This document shows, in pieces, positions 1-7,020 of a stretch of DNA of 8,696 nucleotides. This stretch comes from Anaerolineae bacterium (GTDB lineage: Bacteria; Chloroflexota; Anaerolineae; Anaerolineales; UBA11858). Made by a program: the position numbers and the translations under genes. Below the pieces are notes generated by a model. The model saw only the letters and a program-made list of their open reading frames with translations, had not been told where the DNA came from and did not search any database. The stretch covers positions 1 through 8,696 of the forward strand of contig RFKO01000061.1 of the NCBI GenBank assembly GCA_003694235.1, in the 5' to 3' direction. Position 1 is the stretch's first letter. Every line of letters starts with the position of its first letter.

Positions 1-1577
1 CCCTCCAGCAACAGCGTGCCATCCGGCAACGCGACCGCGTCTTGCCGACAGGCTTCGTCAACACACCAGGCCGGATCGAAGGGGATTTCCTGGCCAGCCA
101 CGACCACCGACTCGATGCGCAGGTTGAGCGGCATCAGATTGAGCACGTCCAGTTGGAGGGTGTCGCCTTCCTCCGCCGAAGACAGATGATAATAGCCGCG
201 CAACGGTTGGAGCGGGTGCAGGTTCTTGTGCAAGCGATCGGCGCGCAACGCCAGGGTGTCCCAGGGCAGGATCATCGGCGGGCCGGCCACTTCGTCCCCA
301 TGCAAGGCAGGGTCGGCGTATTCCTGCTCCAGCAAATCGAACAACCGCCCCACCGGCTGCTCATACTGCTGCCGCAAAGCTTCGATGTAATCCGGTTGGG
401 TGATGCGCTCCAGCGTTTCGACATACGCCTTCTGGATCCCCGGCGACTGGAAGAGCAAATTGTCCATAAACGGGAAGCCCATGCGCGGGCGCACATAGCT
501 GGGATGGAACACCAGGCTGTCGTAAACCACCGGTTCGAGCAAGCCGGTGATGGGGTTGTAATAGAAACGCAGATTGACCCATTCCGTGCTATGTCCGGCT
601 GCCCACAAATCCACCAGCGCGAAGTAACGTCCCCACAGTTCTTCGTCCAACGCCTGATCGAGCGGCAGGTCGCGGCGATAAATAGAGTACAGCAGATTGC
701 GCGCCGTCTCAAACTCCTCCGCCAGCGCCGGATCGGCAAGCACGTGATTCTGGCGAAAGGCCGCGATCGGGTTGTTCAGCGGCTGATCGACGCGCCAAAA
801 GCTGCCAATGCCATCATCGTTGTTGGCAATTTGCGGCCAGTCGTACCAGATCAGATCATCATCGTAGCGCACGATCACACCCTCGCGCCGCTGCTGCGCT
901 TCCATCAGGTCGGTATGGAAGCTCTCTTCCAGAGCGTATATCCCTTTGTAATCGCCGTTGAGGATGACATTGACGAAGTGATAGCGCGTGGTCAGAATGC
1001 CTTCCTGCAACAGGTTTTGGATGAACACCCACTCACTGACATAGCTGCGCGTGTGTGGCGCTTGAAGAGAGAAGCGGCGCATCCCCAGCACCGCGCCGTC
1101 GTCCTCGGTTATATGAATACGAAATGACCACTTATCCGAGCGCAGGTGATCGGCCCAATCCCCCTTGAGGCGCAGTTTGATGTCCAGAGTCTGTCCATCG
1201 TTGTAACGCAGGGTGGCCGGCACGAAGTCCTCATCCCCGGTGTACAACACCCCAATCTGCACGGCCTCATCGCGTTTGGCTTTCAATTGCAGCATCGAAT
1301 CAAAGGGGACATCCAGAAAGATGTTGGGCAGACCGTTGGAGCGATACAGCAAAGATTCGTTTTCCAGGCCGGATTTAACCTCTTCCACCGCCTCCACCAC
1401 CGGCGTGGACTGCGGCGCCTGCCGCAAGAACATGGTGATCCGTTCGGCATAACCGGCGCGATAGAAGAGCATCCCGGCCAGGAAAGTCAACCCCAACAGC
1501 AACAGGCGCAGCGGCCAGATCCACTGCGTCGGCAGATGCCAGGCCTGTTTGCCGCGCTGCGGCAGATGGAGTTTCAC
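1..1577 (-). CDS. CotH-like membrane-anchored protein (partial, C-terminus beyond left edge)
   Basis: The frame is open from a GTG at 1577 to the left edge, giving 525 residues with no stop. The start is set by a GGGAGGT ribosome binding site at the end of the preceding gene, 6 bases upstream of the GTG. Residues about 20-39 (IWPLRLLLLGLTFLAGMLFY) form one hydrophobic segment, so an N-terminal anchor with the bulk outside the membrane is likely. The body resembles the CotH family (spore-coat kinase-like fold): a KLRLKGDWADHL stretch near 134-145 matches the family's early core strand, VNVILNGDYKGIYALEE at 202-218 matches its 'G-x-Y' region, and VVYDSLVFHPS at 350-360 lies where CotH proteins carry a DxD-type catalytic motif. 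That motif is not intact here, so kinase activity is doubtful. The gene follows the DUF4956 gene directly and is surely cotranscribed. CotH-like, DUF4956 and VTC-type polyphosphate polymerase genes often cluster, but no polymerase is visible here. I am sure of the reading frame and moderately sure of the family. Confidence 0.8.
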   Translation of the reverse strand, partial: MKLHLPQRGKQAWHLPTQWIWPLRLLLLGLTFLAGMLFYRAGYAERITMFLRQAPQSTPVVEAVEEVKSGLENESLLYRSNGLPNIFLDVPFDSMLQLKAKRDEAVQIGVLYTGDEDFVPATLRYNDGQTLDIKLRLKGDWADHLRSDKWSFRIHITEDDGAVLGMRRFSLQAPHTRSYVSEWVFIQNLLQEGILTTRYHFVNVILNGDYKGIYALEESFHTDLMEAQQRREGVIVRYDDDLIWYDWPQIANNDDGIGSFWRVDQPLNNPIAAFRQNHVLADPALAEEFETARNLLYSIYRRDLPLDQALDEELWGRYFALVDLWAAGHSTEWVNLRFYYNPITGLLEPVVYDSLVFHPSYVRPRMGFPFMDNLLFQSPGIQKAYVETLERITQPDYIEALRQQYEQPVGRLFDLLEQEYADPALHGDEVAGPPMILPWDTLALRADRLHKNLHPLQPLRGYYHLSSAEEGDTLQLDVLNLMPLNLRIESVVVAGQEIPFDPAWCVDEACRQDAVALPDGTLLLE

Positions 1578-1580
1578 GCC

Positions 1581-2261
1581 TCAACCTCCCAGAATATTGT
1601 TTTGTTCCACCACGCTGAGAGCGGCATCGGCAAAGCGGGCGTGAATGCGTTGAGCAATGCGCGCCAGAGCGTCGGCGGAGCGCGCCCGGAAATAGAAGAC
1701 CAGTTGCATCTGCTCACCATCGGAGTCCAACCGGCGCAGGTCTACCCGGCGCAATTCTTCCCCCAATACGCCGCGGATGAAATCGAACGCCTCATCGTCG
1801 GATGTCTCTCCTTTGGGCAACTGAATGTGCAAATACAGACTGTTGGCCGGGGACAGCTTAAGCGCGCCATTGACCAGCCTGCGGATGAGCAGATACGCCA
1901 TAATCACCAGGAAGGCGATCACTGTGGCAATACGCTGATCGGCGCCCAATCCCAGCCCGATAGCAATGGCAAAGAACAGAAAAATCAACTCCTCAGGGTC
2001 TTTGATTGCCGTGCGAAAGCGCACAATAGACAGCGCGCCGACCAATCCGAGCGATAATGCCAGCGATGATTTCACCACCGTAATCACCAGCAGTGTTATC
2101 AGCGAGAGCAAAGGGAGAATCGGCGCGAAGCGCGAGCGGTTGGACAGCGACTCGCCCCAATACGCGTAGTACACCGCCAAAACCACCGAAAGAAATAACC
2201 CCAACAGCAGGTTGAACACCATGGTGGGGATAGACAAAGGCGCAGGGTTGGTAAAATCCAT
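1581..2261 (-). CDS. DUF4956 domain integral membrane protein
   Basis: This 226-residue membrane protein belongs to the DUF4956 family, whose biochemical function is unknown. The most diagnostic part is the conserved stretch SLALSLGLVGALSIVRFRTA (about residues 65-84) followed by IKDPEELIFLFFAIAIGLGLG. Hydrophobic segments lie near 11-34, 45-63 plus the following glycine-rich stretch, and 92-130. The roughly 95 C-terminal residues are soluble, with a ferredoxin-like alternation of strands and helices (LYLHIQLP, MQLVFYFRA). I chose ATG 2261 because GAGGAG lies 6 bases upstream. A GTG at 2279 would add six residues, but it has no ribosome binding site and would put that GAGGAG inside the gene. 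The stop is 3 bases from the CotH-like start, so the two products probably work together at the membrane, perhaps in envelope or polyphosphate-related processes. That link rests on known gene neighbourhoods, not on any motif. Confidence 0.9.
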   Translation of the reverse strand: MDFTNPAPLSIPTMVFNLLLGLFLSVVLAVYYAYWGESLSNRSRFAPILPLLSLITLLVITVVKSSLALSLGLVGALSIVRFRTAIKDPEELIFLFFAIAIGLGLGADQRIATVIAFLVIMAYLLIRRLVNGALKLSPANSLYLHIQLPKGETSDDEAFDFIRGVLGEELRRVDLRRLDSDGEQMQLVFYFRARSADALARIAQRIHARFADAALSVVEQNNILGG

Positions 2262-2306
2262 AATGAACTCCTCATTCACCGCCGGAATACGCGGGTTGCG
2301 GAGTGT

Positions 2307-2335
2307 ATTCTACCCGAAATCGGGGTATTGTGTTC
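2307..2335 (-). promoter_or_regulatory. possible promoter of the DUF4956/CotH-like unit
   Basis: Read on the minus strand, TAGAAT (2312 down to 2307) matches the sigma70 -10 hexamer at five of six positions and would start RNA about 40 bases before ATG 2261. No convincing -35 hexamer lies 16-18 bases upstream, so this is a weak proposal. Confidence 0.3.
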
Positions 2336-2383
2336 TCGAAAACAGAGGTTTATAATATTCACAAGCACAATTACTCTACCCGA
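2309..2383. repeat. paired TCTACCCGA boxes around the promoter
   Basis: The nonamer TCTACCCGA occurs at 2309-2317 and again at 2375-2383. The first copy is followed by an imperfect inverted copy, TCGGGGTA, at 2320-2327, which abuts the -35 element. The second copy lies in the untranslated leader. The layout suits a regulator binding on both sides of the core promoter, but nine bases can recur by chance. Confidence 0.35.
2328..2356 (+). promoter_or_regulatory. sigma70-type promoter of the small secreted protein gene
   Basis: A perfect -10 hexamer TATAAT lies at 2351-2356. TTGTGT at 2328-2333 sits exactly 17 bases upstream and matches the -35 consensus in its first three bases. Transcription would start near 2363 and give a leader of about 40 bases before the ATG at 2404. 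AAGGAG at 2392-2397 is the ribosome binding site. Confidence 0.7.
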
Positions 2384-2403
2384 TTCTCAAGAAGGAGATA
2401 GTG

Positions 2404-2820
2404 ATGAAGAGCCGTAAAACATGGATGATTATTGGTCTTGCAATGATGTTGACGCTGCTGACCGTCTCAACCGTGCTGGCAGCACCGGCGGAAAAGGGCA
2501 CTCGCCCGCCGGTTATCCCGGTGCCCGGTCCCGGCATGTATGTGATGAACGCCGCCGCCTATCCGCCTGCACCGATGGGCTACGTAAACTACTCCGTGGT
2601 TTTCGTAACCGCCCCCGGCACGCTGTGTTTCATCAACCCTTATGATTCGGTGCGCGATTTCGGCCACATCAAGAAGCCGGCCATCCGCAAGCTGGACAAC
2701 GGCAAGTGGACATCCAACGCGCTCCCAGAGCGACGCACGGAGGTCTCGGTCGCCCAGGGGTATCAGCGTTGCGCCGAGGTCGGCGTCGGCATCTGGGCCT
2801 TCCAGGGCATGGGGCAATAA
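2404..2820 (+). CDS. small secreted protein of unknown function
   Basis: I do not recognise this 138-residue protein. It has a textbook signal peptide: a positive start (MKSRKTW), a hydrophobic core at about 8-22, and a small-residue exit TVLAAPA with likely cleavage after Ala26 or Ala27. The mature part, about 112 residues, begins with a proline-rich segment (33-43) and continues as a compact domain rich in aromatic and glycine residues. It has only two cysteines (75 and 123), which could form one disulfide outside the cytoplasm. There is no lipobox cysteine, later membrane segment or sorting signal. I chose ATG 2404 over the adjoining GTG 2401 because AAGGAG is 6 bases from the ATG but only 3 from the GTG. 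The gene stands alone, with its own promoter and a terminator, so it is probably expressed independently of its neighbours. The strong promoter suggests an abundant exported or envelope protein; that is inference. Confidence 0.85.
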   Translation: MKSRKTWMIIGLAMMLTLLTVSTVLAAPAEKGTRPPVIPVPGPGMYVMNAAAYPPAPMGYVNYSVVFVTAPGTLCFINPYDSVRDFGHIKKPAIRKLDNGKWTSNALPERRTEVSVAQGYQRCAEVGVGIWAFQGMGQ

Positions 2821-2842
2821 GCCACACCACGTAAAATCACAG

Positions 2843-2874
2843 CGAGCCCTCCTCTCGAGGGCTCGTTTCTTTTT
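2843..2874 (+). terminator. intrinsic terminator after the secreted protein gene
   Basis: A perfect 9-bp stem (CGAGCCCTC at 2843-2851 and GAGGGCTCG at 2857-2865) encloses a five-base loop and is followed by TTTCTTTTT at 2866-2874. It starts 23 bases after the stop at 2820. The convergent minus-strand gene ends at 2892, and the same hairpin may help end its transcript too, although no strong T-tract follows on that strand. Confidence 0.9.
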
Positions 2875-2891
2875 CAGCGTCCCGCACGACA

Positions 2892-4829
2892 TCAGCCACG
2901 GGCAAGATTCACTGCCTGCGGAGAAGTCGCTTCCAGGCTCGTTTGGGGATCAGCCAGCACCTCTTCCAGCGCCTCGCAGACCAGCGAGACCTCGGCTTCG
3001 TTCATGTTGGCATGGAAAGGCAGCGCCAGCGTCGAACGCCCGGCGGCCTCGGCTTCGGGGAAGTCGCCTTCTTTGAAGCCGAACTCGCGGCGGTAGAAAG
3101 GTTGCAAGTGGATGGGAGAGAAATATGGTCGCGCCGGTATCCCCAGCTCGCCCAGGCGCGTCATCACCCGGTTGCGGTCAATGGAGGGGGCAAAACGCAC
3201 CACGTACACAAACCAGGACATGCGGGTGGTATCCGGCACGATGGTCAACGGGTGGACGCCGGGGATGCGGACAATGCGGCGGTTGTACATCTGCGCCACC
3301 GCCTCGCGCCGGGCCAGCAATTCATCCAGACGGCGAATCTGCACCACGCCAACCGCCGCGTTCAGCTCCGACATGCGATAGTTGTACCCCAGACGAGAGT
3401 GATTCAGCCAGGCGTCGAACTTATCACGTCCCTGGTTACGTAAACTGCGGAACAGGTCGCGCCACTCCTCGTCGTTGGTGACGATCACCGCCCCCTCGCC
3501 GGTGGTCATCTGCTTGTTGGGATAAAAGGCAAACACTCCGGCGCGCCCCAACGCGCCGACGCGCCGTCCCTTGTACTCCGCGCCGATGGCCTCGGCGGCA
3601 TCCTCCACCACAATCAGATCGTGTCGCGCGGCGATATCCAGAATAGCATCCATATCCGCCGGCTGACCGAAAATGTGCACCGGGATGATGGCCTTGGTGC
3701 GCGGCGTAATGGCAGCTTCCAGCCTGGCGGGGTCGATGTTCAGGGTGTGCGGATCAATATCGGCGAAAACCGGTTTCGCTCCCTGATACAGAATGCAGTT
3801 CGCCGAAGCCACGAAACTGTACGGGCTGGTAATCACTTCGTCGCCCGGCCCAACCCCGGCGGCGATCATGCACAGGTGCAACGCCGAGGTGCCGTTGATC
3901 ACCGCCACGCCGTATTCCGCCTCTGCCACCTCGGCCGCCAGATACTCCAGCGCGGTCGTCTGTGAGCCGATGCTCAGGTTGCGTGATTGCATCACCCGTA
4001 CCACGGCGCGAATCTCCTCGGCGGTTATGTCGGGCATGGCCATCGGCAGACGATAAGGGGAAGGCGTCCCGCTGGAGTAATCCAGCACACTGCTCAAAGG
4101 GGGCATGATAGAGAAGGGAACGCGCACCTGGCGGCAGGCCGCCTTGACGTTTTCCAGGGTCTGCTGCGCCGCGCTGGGAATGGCAATCAGCACATGCTGG
4201 ATATCCTGTTGTCGAACGATCTCAGGGAGGGAGACCAACGGCCCAAAGACGGGAACCCCTTGAATTTTGCGCCCGACTTTCAGAGGATCATCATCCAGAA
4301 ACGCGACCGGCAACAGACCAATCTGTGGATTACGGCGCAGTTCGCGCAGCATCTGTGTGCCCGCCGCGCCGGCGCCGACGATCAAAGTGCGCTCCTGGCG
4401 AGCGACCTCCAGGCTGCGCAGATCCATATCCCCTGGATAGCGCTCGAACAGGCGCTGGGCGACGCGCACCCCGCCGAGGAAGATAAAACTGAGCACAGCC
4501 TCAATGCCCAATAGCGAGCGCGGGAAGGTGCGCATCACCGCCGGATACAGCCACAACAGCGTGACGGCAGAAAGCACCAGCGTGCCGGCCGCTACCGCCC
4601 AACCCAGGGTGATGTAATCCTGCGTAGAAGCGTATCGCCAGATGCGCTGGTAGATGCCAAACACCGCCAGAAAGACCGGCCGCAGCACAACCGCCAGCAC
4701 GATGAACGGCCAGATTTGCCGAATGAAATAACCGACATAAATGATCTCCAGCCGCAGCATTAAGCCCACGATCACAGCCAGCAGGGTGAGCAAGGCATCA
4801 AAAATGACCAGTTGCCAGGTTCGGAGCAT
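2892..4829 (-). CDS. fusion of PglF/CapD-like membrane and Rossmann domains with a DegT/DnrJ/EryC1/StrS aminotransferase
   Basis: This 645-residue protein has two parts. Residues 1-125 hold about four membrane segments (near 8-27, 39-58, 73-95 and 106-122), as in FlaA1/CapD/PglF-type sugar-nucleotide enzymes. Residues about 147-250 form that family's first Rossmann-like domain, with the glycine motif GAGAAG (152-157) and FLDDD (178-182). The SDR dehydratase domain should follow. Instead, from about 265 to 630 there is a complete PLP-dependent sugar aminotransferase: GTSALHL (313-319), the PLP-contacting VVEDAAEAIGAEY (407-419, Asp410), and Lys439 in FYPNKQ as the predicted Schiff-base lysine. 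The aminotransferase probably adds an amino group to a 4-keto sugar nucleotide for surface polysaccharide or glycan synthesis, held at the membrane by the N-terminal part. The start is uncertain. ATG 4829 has AAAGG eight bases upstream and begins like family members, whereas GTG 4850 would add seven residues without a ribosome binding site. The gene is apparently monocistronic. No dehydratase is encoded nearby. Confidence 0.9.
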   Translation of the reverse strand: MLRTWQLVIFDALLTLLAVIVGLMLRLEIIYVGYFIRQIWPFIVLAVVLRPVFLAVFGIYQRIWRYASTQDYITLGWAVAAGTLVLSAVTLLWLYPAVMRTFPRSLLGIEAVLSFIFLGGVRVAQRLFERYPGDMDLRSLEVARQERTLIVGAGAAGTQMLRELRRNPQIGLLPVAFLDDDPLKVGRKIQGVPVFGPLVSLPEIVRQQDIQHVLIAIPSAAQQTLENVKAACRQVRVPFSIMPPLSSVLDYSSGTPSPYRLPMAMPDITAEEIRAVVRVMQSRNLSIGSQTTALEYLAAEVAEAEYGVAVINGTSALHLCMIAAGVGPGDEVITSPYSFVASANCILYQGAKPVFADIDPHTLNIDPARLEAAITPRTKAIIPVHIFGQPADMDAILDIAARHDLIVVEDAAEAIGAEYKGRRVGALGRAGVFAFYPNKQMTTGEGAVIVTNDEEWRDLFRSLRNQGRDKFDAWLNHSRLGYNYRMSELNAAVGVVQIRRLDELLARREAVAQMYNRRIVRIPGVHPLTIVPDTTRMSWFVYVVRFAPSIDRNRVMTRLGELGIPARPYFSPIHLQPFYRREFGFKEGDFPEAEAAGRSTLALPFHANMNEAEVSLVCEALEEVLADPQTSLEATSPQAVNLARG

Positions 4830-4873
4830 ACGATAAGCCTTTCGTCGCACAATGAGATGCGTGAAACGCGCTG

Positions 4874-4879
4874 ATTATA
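4874..4879 (-). promoter_or_regulatory. probable -10 element for the aminotransferase fusion gene
   Basis: The minus strand reads TATAAT from 4879 down to 4874, a perfect -10 hexamer. It would place the transcript start near 4867, about 38 bases before ATG 4829. No -35 match is seen at normal spacing because that stretch is GC-only, so the promoter may rely on an activator or the match may be fortuitous. Confidence 0.45.
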
Positions 4880-4930
4880 CCCCGAAACCTCCCTCGCGCC
4901 GGCGGACGCATCTTTCAACGGATAGTAATT

Positions 4931-4961
4931 CTGACACTTGCTCTCCGCTTTGTAGTACAAT
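4931..4961 (+). promoter_or_regulatory. probable promoter of the corrinoid operon
   Basis: CTGACA at 4931-4936 matches the -35 consensus at five of six positions, and TACAAT at 4956-4961 matches the -10 at five of six. The 19-base spacer is longer than ideal. The start of transcription would fall near 4968, only about 10 bases before ATG 4978, implying a nearly leaderless message. An 11-base palindrome, TTGTAGTACAA (4950-4960), overlaps the -10 element and could be an operator. Confidence 0.45.
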
Positions 4962-4977
4962 TGTGCCCGCTTTGCCC

Positions 4978-7020
4978 ATGAAAAACGACTCTGCCTTGCA
5001 CACCCTGATTCTGATGCCCTCCGGCCGACGGGGGCAGGTGCCGCACGGTATCACCGTGCTGGAAGCCGCGCGCCAACTGGGCGTAGAAATCGAATCCATC
5101 TGCGGCGGACGACAAACCTGCCAAAAGTGCCGCGTGCGCGTGGAAAACGGCCGCTTCGACAAAGCCGGTATTCACTCCTCCGAGGATCATCTCTCCCCGC
5201 GCGACGAGAAAGAGATCAAACTGCTGAACAAACTGGGTACGCCTGAGTTGCGCCTCTCCTGTAACGCCCGCATCCTCGGCGACGTGCTGATCACCGTGCC
5301 GGAGGAAAGCCGCGCTCACAAGCAGATCATCCGCAAATCGGCCGGCGAGCGCGCCATCGAAGTCGAGCCGGTAGTGCGGCAGGTGTATGTTGAAGTAGCA
5401 GAAGCTCGCCTGGGAGAGCACCGCGGCGACTGGGGACGCCTGCAAGACGCTCTGGCCGAACAATGGGGATTGAGCGGGCTGAGCATTGACATCCATGCTT
5501 TGCGCCGCCTGCAACCCGCCCTGCGTGACGGCAAGCAAGCGGTCACCGTCACCCTGTGGCAGGAGCAGCACGTGCTGGATATCCGCCCCGGCTACCAGGA
5601 AGGCGCGTTTGGTCTGGCCGTGGATGTAGGCAGCACCACGCTGGCGGCATACCTGTGCGATTTGCGCACCGGCGAATTGCTCGCCAGCGCCTCGGCTATG
5701 AACCCGCAGGTTTCCTACGGGGAAGACCTGATGAGCCGCATCTCGTTCGTCACCAGCCGCCGCGACGGCCTGGACGTGTTGCACAAAGCGGTGATCGAGG
5801 CATTGAATCGACTGGCCGCGGAAACGGCGCGTCAGGCCGGCATCCGCCGCGACCAGATTTACGAAGCCGTGCTGGTGGGAAATACCACCATGACCCATAT
5901 CCTGCTGGGCATCAGCCCGGAATCGCTGGGCGGGGCGCCCTTCGCGCTGGCACACCGCGAGGCGATGGACGTCAAAGCGCGTGACCTAGGATTGCGCCTG
6001 CACCCGGCCGCCAATGTACACATCCTGCCCTCCGAGGCAGGGCATGTCGGCGCGGATAATGTCGCCGTGCTGCTGGCCGAGCAACCCCACACCCGACCGG
6101 AGATCATCCTGACGGTGGATGTGGGCACCAACGCCGAAATCGTGCTCAGCGGGCCGGGGTGGATGTTCAGCGCCTCCAGCCCCACCGGCCCAGCCTTTGA
6201 AGGCGGGCAAATTTCCGCCGGTATGCGCGCCGCGCCGGGCGCAATCGAGCGCGTGCGCATCGACCCACAAACCGGCCTGGCGCGCTTCCGCGTGATCGGC
6301 GAGGAGCGCTGGTCGAACGAATGGGCAGTGGGCGCGGATGTCCCCCCCGAGCGGCAACCGCGTCACCTTGCCAGCGGTATCTGCGGCTCAGGGATCATCG
6401 AGGTGGTAGCCGAACTGCTGCTCGCCGGGCTGCTGCTGCCCGACGGACGTTTCAACCCCGACAGCACCTCCCCCGCCCTGCGCTGGGACGCCCGCCGCCG
6501 GAAAGCCGACTATCTGCTGGCGCCGGCGGAGCTCTCGGCGAACGGAAAGCCCCTCCTGGTCACACAGGAAGACATCCGCAACATTCAACTGGCCAAAGCC
6601 GCGTTGTACGCGGGGGCGAAACTCCTGATGTTGCGAGCCGGTGTCGCCAGCGTGGACCGCATCCTGCTAGCCGGCGCCTTCGGCAGTTATATTGACCCCA
6701 CACACGCTCTGGTGTTAGGATTGATCCCGGATTGCAGCCTGGAGCGCATCCACGCGGTGGGGAATGCGGCCGGCGACGGCGCTCGCATCGCCCTGCTCAA
6801 CCGCAGCCAGCGCGCCGCGGCCTCGCAGATTGCCAGGAGCGTGCGCTACATCGAAACGGCGGTGGACCCTGACTTCCAGGAACAGTTCGTCCTCGCCATG
6901 CACCTCCCACATAAGCGCGACCCCTTCCCTCACCTGGAAGGCATCCTGCCCGACCTGTCGGCCGCCCCGCCGCGCAGAAGGCAAACCCGCCGAAACAAAG
7001 CACGAGGTATAACCCAATGA
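4978..7020 (+). CDS. RACo-type reductive activator of corrinoid proteins (2Fe-2S plus ASKHA domain)
   Basis: This 680-residue cytoplasmic protein should restore inactive Co(II) corrinoid to the methyl-accepting Co(I) state, using a low-potential electron and ATP hydrolysis. The N-terminal domain (about 8-110) is ferredoxin-like with cysteines 42, 48, 51 and 95, the C-x5-C-x2-C...C pattern of a 2Fe-2S centre. A linker region (about 130-205) follows, then a RACo/DUF4445-type ASKHA ATPase domain: DVGSTT (216-221), LVGNTTMTH (299-307), DVGTNAE (381-387), GPAFEGGQI (404-412), ASGICGSGIIEV (465-476) and LLAGAFGSYID (563-573). The length is slightly above the roughly 630 residues usual for RACo, owing to a basic C-terminal tail. 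The extra 4Fe-4S cysteines of RamA are absent. The frame extends upstream to ATG 4852, but those 42 residues look non-coding and overlap the divergent promoter region, so I start at 4978, just before the first ferredoxin strand. No ribosome binding site precedes it. The stop overlaps the start of the corrinoid protein gene. Confidence 0.93.
   Translation: MKNDSALHTLILMPSGRRGQVPHGITVLEAARQLGVEIESICGGRQTCQKCRVRVENGRFDKAGIHSSEDHLSPRDEKEIKLLNKLGTPELRLSCNARILGDVLITVPEESRAHKQIIRKSAGERAIEVEPVVRQVYVEVAEARLGEHRGDWGRLQDALAEQWGLSGLSIDIHALRRLQPALRDGKQAVTVTLWQEQHVLDIRPGYQEGAFGLAVDVGSTTLAAYLCDLRTGELLASASAMNPQVSYGEDLMSRISFVTSRRDGLDVLHKAVIEALNRLAAETARQAGIRRDQIYEAVLVGNTTMTHILLGISPESLGGAPFALAHREAMDVKARDLGLRLHPAANVHILPSEAGHVGADNVAVLLAEQPHTRPEIILTVDVGTNAEIVLSGPGWMFSASSPTGPAFEGGQISAGMRAAPGAIERVRIDPQTGLARFRVIGEERWSNEWAVGADVPPERQPRHLASGICGSGIIEVVAELLLAGLLLPDGRFNPDSTSPALRWDARRRKADYLLAPAELSANGKPLLVTQEDIRNIQLAKAALYAGAKLLMLRAGVASVDRILLAGAFGSYIDPTHALVLGLIPDCSLERIHAVGNAAGDGARIALLNRSQRAAASQIARSVRYIETAVDPDFQEQFVLAMHLPHKRDPFPHLEGILPDLSAAPPRRRQTRRNKARGITQ

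Noticed and set aside
42..2057. Two long plus-strand open frames (42-1127 and 1146-2057).
   Set aside because: They lie opposite the CotH-like and DUF4956 genes, show no recognisable domains, and are rich in Gln, His and Arg as expected for antisense frames. The minus-strand frames carry family motifs and good ribosome binding sites.
2642..3481. Plus-strand open frames around 2642-3481.
   Set aside because: They run through the terminator hairpin and antisense to the aminotransferase domain, with Arg/Ser/Pro-rich sequence and no domain.
4852..4977. 42-residue N-terminal extension of the corrinoid activator from ATG 4852.
   Set aside because: The extension is unlike any activator N-terminus, covers the divergent promoter region including TATAAT on the minus strand, and lacks a ribosome binding site.
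4830..4977. Possible cobalamin or SAM riboswitch before the corrinoid operon.
   Set aside because: The 148-base gap is too short for a cobalamin riboswitch plus promoter, I see no B12-box-like or SAM-box-like sequence, and the predicted leader is only about 10 bases.
4915..5955. 346-residue minus-strand open frame opposite the corrinoid activator.
   Set aside because: The plus-strand product has clear ferredoxin and ASKHA motifs throughout. The antisense frame has no coherent domain and results from GC-rich codon usage.
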